Assembly (NCBI RefSeq): GCF_041154455.1
Contig: NZ_AP028664.1
Coordinates: 4,279,001-4,343,000, forward strand
DNA length: 64,000 nucleotides
Source of the DNA: Variovorax sp. V213
GTDB lineage: Bacteria > Pseudomonadota > Gammaproteobacteria > Burkholderiales > Burkholderiaceae_C
Direction: 5' to 3'
Shown piece after piece: positions 17,181 to 25,301 of the stretch. A program made the translations under genes and the position numbers. A model generated the notes under the pieces. That model ran no database searches and was not told the origin of the DNA. It saw only the letters and a list, made by a program, of their open reading frames with translations. Within the stretch, counting starts at the first letter, position 1. The number at the start of each line of letters is the position of its first letter.

Positions 17181-18137
17181 ATGCCACTCGCGCCGCCCCG
17201 CCCTCGCCTGCCGCCGCACACGGCCGTCCGCGCCTTCGAGGCCGCAGCGCGCCACGGCAGCTTCGCGCGTGCGGCCGAAGAGCTGTTCGTCACGCCGGCC
17301 GCCGTCGCGCAGCAGATCAAGGCGCTGGAAACCTGGGCCGGCGGCGCGCTGTTCGAGCGCCACAGCCAGGGCATTCGCCTCAGTGCGCACGGACGGCGCG
17401 CATTGCCCGCCCTCAGCGCCGCGGTCGACCAGCTCGGCCTTGCCGTTCAGTCGCTGCGCCACGAAACCCAGACCGCGGCGCGGCGCAGCACGCTGCAGGT
17501 GGCGGCCCTGCCGGCCGTGGCGCAGCTGTGGCTGTCGCCCCGGCTCTCGCGGCTGAAGGCGGCGCTGCCGGGCGTGCAGGTCTCCGTGACGGCGCTCGAG
17601 CAACCGCCGAACTTCCGGCGCGAGCCTTTCGACCTCGGGCTGTTCTATGCGCGAGCCGGCGATCACATCGAAACGGCTGTCGGCGCGCAGGGCATGATGC
17701 TCGCGCGTGACCGGCTCTTGCCGGTGTGCAGCCCGCGCGTCCAGCAGGCGTTGCAGAGCAGTCGCCCGCGCCCGCTCGATGACCTGGTCGATGTGCTGGC
17801 CCGCTGCGGCGGATTGCACGACACCGTGTGGCACGACGACTGGGCGCGCTGGCTGCAGGCCGCGCGTCCCGGCACTGCCGCGGCCGAGGCCGACGCGCTG
17901 GCCGCAGGCCCGGACTTCTCGCTCTACAGCCTTGCGCTGCAGGCGGCGCTCGACGGCGAAGGCGTGCTCATGGGCCGCGAGCGGCTGGTGGCGCCACTGC
18001 TGGCACAGGGCAGGCTGCATGCGCCCTGGGGACGGCCGAAGGCACTGGGAGACACGCTCATGCTGCTGGTGCCCATGCACCGCAAGGGCCCGCTGCTGGC
18101 GCAGCAGGTACAGGCGTTGCAGGCCTTGGCTGCTTAG
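17181..18137 (+). CDS. LysR-family transcriptional regulator, GcvA-like
   Basis: A 318-residue LTTR. The winged HTH covers about residues 12-72 (AVRAFEAAARHGSFARAAEELFVT is typical of the GcvA branch), followed by a periplasmic-binding-like effector domain to the C terminus. It diverges from the SHMT-like gene at 15748-17106, so by the usual LysR logic it probably controls that gene from the shared intergenic region, with an amino acid or related molecule as co-inducer. No T-N11-A operator stands out clearly enough to report. The ATG at 17181 follows a pyrimidine-rich stretch without a strong Shine-Dalgarno site. Confidence 0.88.
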   Translation: MPLAPPRPRLPPHTAVRAFEAAARHGSFARAAEELFVTPAAVAQQIKALETWAGGALFERHSQGIRLSAHGRRALPALSAAVDQLGLAVQSLRHETQTAARRSTLQVAALPAVAQLWLSPRLSRLKAALPGVQVSVTALEQPPNFRREPFDLGLFYARAGDHIETAVGAQGMMLARDRLLPVCSPRVQQALQSSRPRPLDDLVDVLARCGGLHDTVWHDDWARWLQAARPGTAAAEADALAAGPDFSLYSLALQAALDGEGVLMGRERLVAPLLAQGRLHAPWGRPKALGDTLMLLVPMHRKGPLLAQQVQALQALAA

Positions 18138-18145
18138 CCGCGGGG

Positions 18146-18322
18146 CTACACCACCCGTTCGGCGATCAGCACCGCGAAGAATCCGAACGCCGCAAGCAGC
18201 GTCCACTTGAGCACGATCCAGCCAATGCGCCGGTACTTCTTCTGCCCCGTTCCCGCATAGAACGCGAACGACACGCCCGCCACCAGCAGAAGCAGCAAGA
18301 CGGCCCAGCGGAAAAGAAGCAT
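18146..18322 (-). CDS. Small membrane protein of 58 residues
   Basis: An ATG at 18320-18322 opens a 58-codon frame ending in TAG at 18146-18148. The predicted protein has two hydrophobic helices: residues 3-23 (LLFRWAVLLLLLVAGVSFAFY) and about 34-55. Between them is a short basic loop with QKKYRR, and the protein ends in AERVV. The two-helix hairpin, natural codon use and position 21 bases after the lpxC stop on the same strand support a real gene. The function is unknown. It ends nine bases from the convergent LysR gene. Confidence 0.7.
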   Translation of the reverse strand: MLLFRWAVLLLLLVAGVSFAFYAGTGQKKYRRIGWIVLKWTLLAAFGFFAVLIAERVV

Positions 18323-18343
18323 CGTCGAGGCGGTCGCTGCCAG

Positions 18344-19267
18344 CTACCAGGCCCGCGCCACTTCGCCGAAACCGCGCGGTGCGCGCTTCTCGTCTTCGAA
18401 GGTCACGACCTCGTAGGCGTCGCTGTTCGCGAGCAGCTCGCGCAGCAGCTTGTTGTTGAGCGCATGGCCCGAGCGGAACGCGGTGTAGGCCGCGAGCAGC
18501 GGCTTGCCGATGATGTACAGGTCACCCATGGCGTCGAGGATCTTGTGCTTCACGAACTCGTCGTCGTAGCGCAGGCCCCCCGCATTGAGCACCTTGGTGT
18601 CGTCCATCACGATGGCGTTGTCCAGGCCGCCGCCGAGCGCCAGGCCCTTGCTTCGCATGTATTCGACTTCCTTCGTGAAGCCGAAGGTGCGCGCGCGTGC
18701 GATGTCCCGGCTGTAGGAGTCCTTGCCGAGATCGAACTCCACGCGCTGGCCGGTGGAATTGACCACGCGGTGATCGAAATCGATCTCGAAGCTCAGCTTG
18801 TAGCCGTGGTACGGCTCCAGGCTCGCCCATTTCTCGTTGGCACCTTCGCCCTCGCGCACCTCGACCTTGCGGGTCACGCGGATGAAGCGGCGCGGCGCCT
18901 TCTGCAGCTCGATGCCCGCGCTTTGCAGCAGGAACACGAAGGACGAGGCCGAGCCGTCGAGGATCGGCACCTCGTCGGCCGTGATGTCGATGAAGAGGTT
19001 GTCGATGCCCAGGCCCGCGCAGGCCGACATCAGGTGTTCGACCGTCTGCACCTTCGCCCCGCCGGTCGAGACCGTGGAGGCCAGGCGCGTGTCGGTCACC
19101 GCTTCAGCGGTCATGCGGATGTCGACCGGCTCGGACAGGTCGACGCGCCGGAACACGATGCCGGTGTCCGCCGGAGCGGGGCGCAGCGTCAGCTCCACGC
19201 GTTGTCCGCTGTGAAGCCCCACGCCCACGGCGCGGCTGATCGACTTGAGGGTTCGTTGTTGCAGCAC
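18344..19267 (-). CDS. lpxC: UDP-3-O-acyl-N-acetylglucosamine deacetylase
   Basis: Zinc-dependent deacetylase that commits the pathway to lipid A. The GTG at 19265-19267 is taken as the start because LpxC proteins begin with (M)LQQRTLKSI; this gives 307 residues, the normal length. An in-frame ATG 22 codons upstream would add a non-homologous tail. Zinc ligands are in VEHLMSA (His near 78), in the HKILDAMGD motif (His and Asp) and a further His in FRSGHALNNKLL. It follows ftsZ on the same strand after a 204-base gap, which is the standard end of the dcw cluster. Confidence 0.96.
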   Translation of the reverse strand: MLQQRTLKSISRAVGVGLHSGQRVELTLRPAPADTGIVFRRVDLSEPVDIRMTAEAVTDTRLASTVSTGGAKVQTVEHLMSACAGLGIDNLFIDITADEVPILDGSASSFVFLLQSAGIELQKAPRRFIRVTRKVEVREGEGANEKWASLEPYHGYKLSFEIDFDHRVVNSTGQRVEFDLGKDSYSRDIARARTFGFTKEVEYMRSKGLALGGGLDNAIVMDDTKVLNAGGLRYDDEFVKHKILDAMGDLYIIGKPLLAAYTAFRSGHALNNKLLRELLANSDAYEVVTFEDEKRAPRGFGEVARAW

Positions 19268-19360
19268 GCGGGCGATTTTAGGCGCGCCGCGGGCATGGCG
19301 GCCTATGCCCCTCGCTATGGCACCGATAGACATAGGTTCTATTTCAAGCGCAGGGCGATG

Positions 19361-19458
19361 GACGCAAAGGGCACGAAGCGGACGCAGCGCCTAGAGCCGG
19401 CAGAAGTCCCTTTCAGGTCTTCCCCGTACCCCTTGCGAACCTTCGTGCCCTCTGCGTT
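19361..19458. repeat. Imperfect inverted repeat between ftsZ and lpxC
   Basis: GACGCAAAGGGCACGAAG (19361-19378) is repeated inverted as CTTCGTGCCCTCTGCGTT (19441-19458), with 16 of 18 positions matching and 62 bases between. The right arm begins 13 bases after the ftsZ stop, so the transcript can fold into a long hairpin there. The arm sequence resembles the dispersed 'ACGCAGAGG...ACGAAGG' intergenic repeats seen in many proteobacteria. The element could be a mobile-type repeat, a weak terminator or a 3'-end stabiliser. Confidence 0.65.
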
Positions 19459-19471
19459 CGGTGGCCTGGCG

Positions 19472-20689
19472 TCAATCGGCTTGACGGCGCAGGAATGCAG
19501 GAATCTCGAAGTCGTCCATGCCGCCCGAAGACAGCGCGTCCACCTTGGCGGCAGCCATCGTGCGGTTGGTGCGCCACACGCTGGGAACCGCCATGCCGTC
19601 GTAGTTCGGCTGGCTCACGCTGTGGCCGCCGTGGCCCGCATGGCCCGTGCCGAGCGTCGGCACGTTGAACGGGATGTTGTCGGTGCCGGTGCGGATGACC
19701 TCGAGCGTCGGTGCCTGGCGGCGTGCATCGGCGCGCGAGAGGCCGGTGGCGACCACCGTCACGCGCATCTGGTCGCCCAGGCTTTCGTCGTAGGCGGCGC
19801 CGTAGATCACGTGTGCGTCGGGCGAGGCATAGGCGCGGATGGTGTTCATCGCCAGCTTCGACTCGTTCAGCTTCAGCGAGCCCTTCGATGCGGTCACCAG
19901 CACCAGCACGCCCTTGGCGCCCGAAAGGTCGATGCCTTCGAGCAGCGGGCAGGCCACGGCCTGTTCGGCGGCGATGCGCGCGCGGTCCGGGCCGGCAGCG
20001 GCGGCCGTGCCCATCATGGCCTTGCCAGGCTCGCCCATCACGGTGCGCACGTCTTCGAAGTCGACGTTCACGCCGCCGTACTCGTTGATGATTTCCGAGA
20101 TGCCGCCCACGGCGTTCTTGAGCACGTCGTTGGCGTGCGCGAAGGCTTCGTCCTGGGTGATGTCTTCGCCCAGCACGTCGAGCAGCTTCTCGTTGAGCAC
20201 CACGATCAGCGAATCGACGTTCGCCTCGAGCTCGGCCAGGCCGGCGTCGGCGTTGGTCATGCGGCGCCCGCCTTCCCAGTCGAAGGGCTTGGTCACCACG
20301 CCCACCGTGAGAATGCCCATTTCCTTGGCGACGCGCGCGATCACGGGTGCGGCGCCGGTGCCGGTGCCGCCGCCCATGCCGGCCGTGATGAACAGCATGT
20401 GCGCGCCGTCGATGGCGGCGCGGATGTCGTCCACCGCGGCTTCGGCTGCGTCACGGCCCTTGTCGGGCTTGCTGCCCGCGCCGAGGCCGCTGGTGCCCAG
20501 CTGGATGATCTTGTGGGCATTGCTGCGCTGGAGCGCCTGCGCATCGGTGTTGGCGCAAACGAACTGCACACCCTGCACGCCACGTTCCATCATGTGCGCG
20601 ACGGCATTGCCGCCGCCGCCGCCGACACCAATCACCTTGATCTGAGTGCCTTGATTGAATTCTTCGACTTCGATCATTTCGATGGTCAT
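19472..20689 (-). CDS. ftsZ: Cell division protein FtsZ
   Basis: Tubulin-like GTPase that forms the Z ring. The 405 residues include the Gly-rich nucleotide loop GVGGGGGNAV, the tubulin signature GGGTGTGAAP (near residue 105), the T7 loop with NVDFEDVR, a variable linker rich in Gly and His, and the C-terminal peptide DDFEIPAFLRRQ that binds FtsA and ZipA. The start at 20689 (MTIEMIEVEEF) is preceded by AAGGAG at seven bases; the open frame continues upstream but is not homologous. It is the last division gene of the dcw cluster and has a 169-base leader after ftsA, so it may also have its own promoter. Confidence 0.98.
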   Translation of the reverse strand: MTIEMIEVEEFNQGTQIKVIGVGGGGGNAVAHMMERGVQGVQFVCANTDAQALQRSNAHKIIQLGTSGLGAGSKPDKGRDAAEAAVDDIRAAIDGAHMLFITAGMGGGTGTGAAPVIARVAKEMGILTVGVVTKPFDWEGGRRMTNADAGLAELEANVDSLIVVLNEKLLDVLGEDITQDEAFAHANDVLKNAVGGISEIINEYGGVNVDFEDVRTVMGEPGKAMMGTAAAAGPDRARIAAEQAVACPLLEGIDLSGAKGVLVLVTASKGSLKLNESKLAMNTIRAYASPDAHVIYGAAYDESLGDQMRVTVVATGLSRADARRQAPTLEVIRTGTDNIPFNVPTLGTGHAGHGGHSVSQPNYDGMAVPSVWRTNRTMAAAKVDALSSGGMDDFEIPAFLRRQAD

Positions 20690-20858
20690 TTCTAACTCCT
20701 TGAATTTGCAGTTGCCGTTGTGTATGTATGAATCTTTTAAGTGTCTTGACGAGTTCAACGAAGCTGTCGTCGCGGCGGTGGACCTGTGCGCCGCCATCGC
20801 TCGTTGAAATGCAAGGGCGGACCGCCGCGTGCGAGCCAGAGTGGGGAGTGGTTCATGG
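20690..20858 (-). promoter_or_regulatory. ftsA-ftsZ intergenic leader, possible ftsZ promoter
   Basis: This 169-base gap is by far the longest inside the dcw cluster, where other joints are 23 bases or less. Its part nearest ftsZ is AT-rich compared with the surroundings, with a TTGAAC and a TACATA on the minus strand. They do not form a clean 17-bp pair, so I mark the region rather than an exact promoter. In other bacteria ftsZ has extra promoters just upstream. Confidence 0.35.
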
Positions 20859-22088
20859 TCAGAAGTTCCCCACGATGAAGTCTTTGAAACGTCCGAACGC
20901 AGTCTTTACGGATCCGTTCTTCTGCGCCACCTTGAAGCCGCGCATGCGTGCGAAGCGCGCTTCCTCGAGCAAACCCATCACCGTGGCGGCGCGCGGCTGC
21001 GCCACCATGTCGGAGAGCGCGCTCGAATACTTCGGAATGCCGCGCCGCACCGGCTTCAGGAAGATGTCTTCGCCAAGCTCGACCATGCCTGGCATCACGG
21101 CGCTGCCGCCCGTGAGCACCACGCCCGACGACAGCACCTCTTCGTAGCCCGACTCGCGCACCACCTGCTGCACCAGCGAAAAGATCTCTTCGATGCGCGG
21201 CTCGATCACGCCTGCCAGCGCCTGTTTGCTCAGCATGCGCGGGCCGCGGTCGCCGAGGCCGGGTACTTCCACCTGCGTGTCGGGGTCGGCCAGGAGCTGC
21301 TTGGCGTAGCCGTTCTCGACCTTGATGTCTTCCGCGTCCTTGGTGGGCGTGCGCAGCGCCATCGCAATGTCGCTGGTGATCAGGTCGCCCGCAATCGGGA
21401 TCACGGCCGTGTGGCGGATCGCACCGTTGGTGAAGATGGCCACGTCGGTGGTGCCCGCGCCGATGTCGACCAGGACCACGCCAAGCTCGCGCTCGTCTTC
21501 GGTGAGCACCGCCTGGCTCGAGGCCAGCGGGTTGAGCATCAGCTGGTCGACCTCGAGTCCGCAGCGGCGCACGCATTTGATGATGTTCTCGGCCGCGCTC
21601 TGCGCACCGGTCACGATGTGCACCTTGGCCTCGAGCCGCATGCCGCTCATGCCGATCGGCTCCTTCACGTCCTGGCCGTCGATGACGAACTCCTGCGGCT
21701 CCACCAGCAAGAGGCGCTGGTCGCTCGAGATGTTGATGGCGCGCGCGGTCTCCACCACGCGGGCCACGTCGGCCGGCGTCACTTCCTTGTCCTTCACCGC
21801 CACCATGCCGCTCGAATTGATGCCGCGGATGTGGCTGCCGGTAATGCCGGTGTAGACGCGGCTGATCTTGCAGTCGGCCATCAGCTCGGCCTCCTTCAAG
21901 GCCTGCTGGATGCTCTGCACGGTGGCGTCGATGTTCACCACCACGCCGCGCTTCAGGCCGTTGCTCGGCGCAATGCCGAGGCCGGCCAGCTTGAGTTCGC
22001 CGCCGGGAAGCACCTCGGCCACCACCACCATCACCTTGGCGGTGCCGATGTCGAGTCCGACAACCAGGTCTTTGTATTCTTTGGGCAT
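20859..22088 (-). CDS. ftsA: Cell division protein FtsA
   Basis: Actin-like ATPase that tethers FtsZ to the inner membrane and recruits later divisome proteins. The 409 residues carry the phosphate-1 motif VGLDIGTAKVMV at the N terminus, the SHI (SHS2) domain region around residues 85-165, and the second phosphate and adenosine motifs (VDIGAGTTDVAIF and VVLTGGSAVMPG). A C-terminal amphipathic tail ends GRFKDFIVGNF, which fits the membrane-targeting sequence. It starts 23 bases after ftsQ. Confidence 0.97.
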   Translation of the reverse strand: MPKEYKDLVVGLDIGTAKVMVVVAEVLPGGELKLAGLGIAPSNGLKRGVVVNIDATVQSIQQALKEAELMADCKISRVYTGITGSHIRGINSSGMVAVKDKEVTPADVARVVETARAINISSDQRLLLVEPQEFVIDGQDVKEPIGMSGMRLEAKVHIVTGAQSAAENIIKCVRRCGLEVDQLMLNPLASSQAVLTEDERELGVVLVDIGAGTTDVAIFTNGAIRHTAVIPIAGDLITSDIAMALRTPTKDAEDIKVENGYAKQLLADPDTQVEVPGLGDRGPRMLSKQALAGVIEPRIEEIFSLVQQVVRESGYEEVLSSGVVLTGGSAVMPGMVELGEDIFLKPVRRGIPKYSSALSDMVAQPRAATVMGLLEEARFARMRGFKVAQKNGSVKTAFGRFKDFIVGNF

Positions 22089-22111
22089 TGAATGTCCTCG
22101 GTATTCGCTAT

Positions 22112-22900
22112 TTATTTCTTCTTGGTCTTCGGGTCGGTCACGACCGTGGTGACGCCGCGAAGACGCAGCGCGTAGGCATCGTTGTGGCGCAGGTCGGCCC
22201 CTTCGACGTCCGCCGCGGTGCGGTGGTATTGGCCCGCGACCTGGGTCACGGTTTTCAGGAAACGCTGCGTGCGGGCCGCCACCTCTTCGGGCTGGCCGCG
22301 GCCAAGCTCGATCTCGGCACCGCTATCGAGCACGACCTTCCAGCTGCCCCGGCTCGACAGCGTGAGTTCGTCCACGCCGAAGTCGTAGGGCTGGAAGATC
22401 GGCGCAAGCACGCGGTACATGCCCAACACCTGTCCGGCCTGCTCGACGGGTCCATCGAGCCGCGGCAGCCGGTCGTCCACCTCGGCCACGTTGGCGTCGA
22501 ACACCTCGCCAAAGCCGTTGATCAGCCTGGAGCCGGCTTCGTCGCCCCAGGTGGCCACCGGGACCTGCTCGGTCAGGGTGACGCGCAGCTTGTTCGGAAA
22601 CTCGCGCCGCACCACCGCCTTGCGAACCCACGGCACCGACTCGAAGGCCGTGCGCGCGCGCGCCAGGTCGACCGTGAAGAAGTTGCCGGCCAGTTGCGGC
22701 GCGACGTTGGCGCGCAGCGTCACGGCGTTGTTGTGCGTCACGTCGCCGTCGACCTTGATGCCGCCGATGGGGAAAAAAGGCTGGCGCAGCACCCACCATG
22801 CGCCCGCCGCCAGCAGCATGAGCGCCACCACCACGAACGCCAGGTTCGCGACGATGTTCATGAGCTTGACGTCGAAGGGCACTGGAATGCTGTCGGCCAT
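22112..22900 (-). CDS. ftsQ: Cell division protein FtsQ
   Basis: Bitopic inner membrane protein that links FtsL/FtsB to the rest of the divisome. The 262 residues have a short cytoplasmic tail, one hydrophobic segment (about residues 15-38), a POTRA domain starting FFPIGGIKVDGDVTHNN, and the FtsQ domain with VPWVRKAVVRREFPNKLRVTL. The C terminus is basic (KTKKK). The start at 22900 is two bases from the ddl stop; the open frame that continues upstream is the shadow of ddl. Position between ddl and ftsA is canonical. Confidence 0.95.
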   Translation of the reverse strand: MADSIPVPFDVKLMNIVANLAFVVVALMLLAAGAWWVLRQPFFPIGGIKVDGDVTHNNAVTLRANVAPQLAGNFFTVDLARARTAFESVPWVRKAVVRREFPNKLRVTLTEQVPVATWGDEAGSRLINGFGEVFDANVAEVDDRLPRLDGPVEQAGQVLGMYRVLAPIFQPYDFGVDELTLSSRGSWKVVLDSGAEIELGRGQPEEVAARTQRFLKTVTQVAGQYHRTAADVEGADLRHNDAYALRLRGVTTVVTDPKTKKK

Positions 22901-22902
22901 GG

Positions 22903-23874
22903 CTAGTGCGCTCCCCCCGTGGCATCCAGCGAAGCCGAGGCCAGCACGCGCAGGCACAGGTCTTCGTAGGCAATGCCCGCCGCGCGTGCCGACATCGGCA
23001 CCAGCGAATGGCCGGTCATGCCGGGCGAGGTGTTCATCTCGAGCAGGAAAGGCTTGCGGTCGCTCCCGCGGATCATCACGTCGGCACGGCCCCAGCCACG
23101 GCAACCGAGCGTGTGGTACGCGGCCAGCGTGATGCGCTGGATCTCGTGTTCCTCGGCTTCGGGCAGGCCGCTCGGGCACTGGTACTTCACGTCGTCGGTG
23201 AAGTATTTGTTCTGGTAGTCGTAGGCACCCTGGGGCGCGGCGATGCGAACCACGGGCAGCGCACGCGCGTCGAGCCCCTGGCCGAGCACGGCGCAGGTCA
23301 CTTCCTCGCCCTCGATGAATTCCTCGCACAGCACGTCGGCGTCGTACTTCGCCGAAAGCGCCACGGCGTCCTGCATCTGCGAATAGCCCTCGACCTTGGT
23401 CACGCCGATCGACGAACCCTCGCGCGGCGGCTTCACGATCAGCGGCAGCCCGAGCACGTCGGGCACAGCGCGGATCTGCTCGCGGCTCTGCTGGTCGAAG
23501 GCCAGGCGCACATACTTCGGCGTCGGCAAGCCGTCGGCCTGCCAGATGCGCTTGGTCATGACCTTGTCCATGGCCACGCTCGACGCCATCACGCCCGAGC
23601 CGGTGTAGGGAATGCCGAGCAGTTCGAGCGCGCCCTGCACCGTGCCGTCCTCGCCATGCCGTCCATGCAGGGCGATGAAGCAGCGCGCGAAACCGTCGCG
23701 CCGAAGCTCGACCAGATCGCGCTCGGACGGATCGAAGGCATGTGCGTCGACGCCGCGCGAGCGCAGCGCCTCGAGCACGCCCGTGCCGGACATGATCGAG
23801 ATTTCGCGTTCGGCGGAGCTTCCGCCGAACAGCACGGCCACCTTGCCGAATTGTTTTGGATCCTGAAGGGTCAT
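22903..23874 (-). CDS. ddl: D-alanine--D-alanine ligase
   Basis: ATP-grasp enzyme that joins two D-Ala for the peptidoglycan stem. The 323 residues show the N-terminal GGSSAEREIS motif, a HGRHGEDGTVQG stretch, the substrate loop GIPYTGSGVMASSVAMDK, KPPREGSSIGV, and the C-terminal EMNTSPGMTGHSLVP. It overlaps the murC stop by four bases (ATGA) and is followed by ftsQ after two bases. It corresponds to DdlB, the ligase normally found within dcw clusters. Confidence 0.97.
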   Translation of the reverse strand: MTLQDPKQFGKVAVLFGGSSAEREISIMSGTGVLEALRSRGVDAHAFDPSERDLVELRRDGFARCFIALHGRHGEDGTVQGALELLGIPYTGSGVMASSVAMDKVMTKRIWQADGLPTPKYVRLAFDQQSREQIRAVPDVLGLPLIVKPPREGSSIGVTKVEGYSQMQDAVALSAKYDADVLCEEFIEGEEVTCAVLGQGLDARALPVVRIAAPQGAYDYQNKYFTDDVKYQCPSGLPEAEEHEIQRITLAAYHTLGCRGWGRADVMIRGSDRKPFLLEMNTSPGMTGHSLVPMSARAAGIAYEDLCLRVLASASLDATGGAH

Positions 23875-25301
23875 GGGGTAACCTCCGCGCCGCGCGCCGC
23901 GGCAGCAATTTCAACGACCCTGCCCGGCACCGCACCGATGGAGCCCGCGCCCATGCAAAGCACCACGTCGCCGTCGCGCGCGTTGTCCAGAATGGCTTGC
24001 GGCATGGCGTTGATGTCGTCGACGAATACCGGCTCCACCTTGCCCGCCACGCGCAGTGCGCGCGACAGCGTGCGGCCGTCGGCGGCCACGATGGGCGGCT
24101 CGCCCGCGGCGTACACCTCGCCCAGCAGCACCGCGTCGGCATTGCCGATGACCTTGACGAAGTCCTCGAAGCAGTCGCGCGTGCGGGTGTAGCGGTGCGG
24201 CTGGAAGGCCAGCACCAGCCGGCGCCCCGGAAACGCGCCGCGCGCGGCGGCAATGGTGGCCGCCATCTCGACCGGGTGATGCCCGTAGTCGTCGATCACG
24301 GTGAAGCTGCCGGCCGGCGCCCCTTGCACCGCCACCTCGCCATAGCTCTGGAAGCGGCGGCCCACGCCCTTGAAGCCGGCCAGGCCGCGCTGAACCGCCT
24401 CGTCGGGAATGCCGAGTTCCACCGCCACCGCGATCACCGACAGCGCGTTGCGCACGTTGTGCTCGCCCGGCAGGTTCAGCACGATGGGCAGGTCGGGCAG
24501 CGTGACGCCGTTGCGCCGCTGCGCCGTGAAGTGCATCTGGCCGCCCACGGCGCGCACGTCGACCGCGCGAACCTGCGCGTCTTCGCCGAAGCCGTAGCTG
24601 GTGACCGGACAGGTGACGTGGCTCACGATGTCGCGCACCGCCGGATCGTCGGTGCACAGAATGGCCACGCCGTAGAACGGCATGCGGTGCAGGAAATCGA
24701 CGAAGGCCTTCTTGAGCTTTGCGAAGTCGTGCCCGTAGGTCTCCATGTGGTCGGCATCGATGTTCGTGACCACCGCCATGACGGGCAGCAGGTTCAGGAA
24801 CGAAGCGTCCGACTCGTCGGCCTCCACCACGATGTAGTCGCCGCTGCCCAACTGCGCGTTGGCGCCGGCGCTGTTGAGGCGCCCGCCGATCACGAAGGTC
24901 GGGTCGAGCCCGGCGGCGTCGAGCACGCTGGCCACGAGACTCGTGGTGGTCGTCTTGCCGTGCGTGCCGGCAATCGCGATGCCCTGCTTCAGGCGCATCA
25001 GCTCGGCCAGCATCAGCGCGCGCGGCACCACCGGAATGCGCTTCTCGCGCGCGGCCAGCACCTCGGGGTTATCCGACTGCACCGCGGTGGAAGTGACCAC
25101 CGCATCCGCGCCGTCGATGTGCGCCGCCGCATGGCCCACGAAGGTGCCGATGCCCAGGCCCGCAAGCCGGCGCAGCGTCGCGCTGTCGGCCAGGTCGGAG
25201 CCGGTGATGCGGTAGCCAAGGTTGAACAGCACCTCGGCAATGCCGCTCATGCCCGAGCCGCCGATGCCGACGAAGTGGATATGACGGATCGCATGCTTCA
25301 T
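23871..25301 (-). CDS. murC: UDP-N-acetylmuramate--L-alanine ligase
   Basis: Adds L-Ala to UDP-MurNAc, the first step of stem-peptide assembly. The 476 residues have the N-terminal Rossmann motif GIGGSGMSGIAEVL, the ATP loop GTHGKTTTTSL near residue 115, EADESDASF, and the Mur ligase C-terminal region with DDYGHHPVEMAATI and FQPHRYTRT. Its start overlaps the murG stop by four bases and its stop overlaps ddl by four bases. Confidence 0.97.
   Translation of the reverse strand: MKHAIRHIHFVGIGGSGMSGIAEVLFNLGYRITGSDLADSATLRRLAGLGIGTFVGHAAAHIDGADAVVTSTAVQSDNPEVLAAREKRIPVVPRALMLAELMRLKQGIAIAGTHGKTTTTSLVASVLDAAGLDPTFVIGGRLNSAGANAQLGSGDYIVVEADESDASFLNLLPVMAVVTNIDADHMETYGHDFAKLKKAFVDFLHRMPFYGVAILCTDDPAVRDIVSHVTCPVTSYGFGEDAQVRAVDVRAVGGQMHFTAQRRNGVTLPDLPIVLNLPGEHNVRNALSVIAVAVELGIPDEAVQRGLAGFKGVGRRFQSYGEVAVQGAPAGSFTVIDDYGHHPVEMAATIAAARGAFPGRRLVLAFQPHRYTRTRDCFEDFVKVIGNADAVLLGEVYAAGEPPIVAADGRTLSRALRVAGKVEPVFVDDINAMPQAILDNARDGDVVLCMGAGSIGAVPGRVVEIAAAARGAEVTP

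Noticed and set aside
17828..20695. A 955-codon plus-strand open frame across the lpxC and ftsZ region
   Set aside because: It lies antisense to lpxC and ftsZ and reads His/Arg/Ala-rich without family similarity, so it is a shadow.
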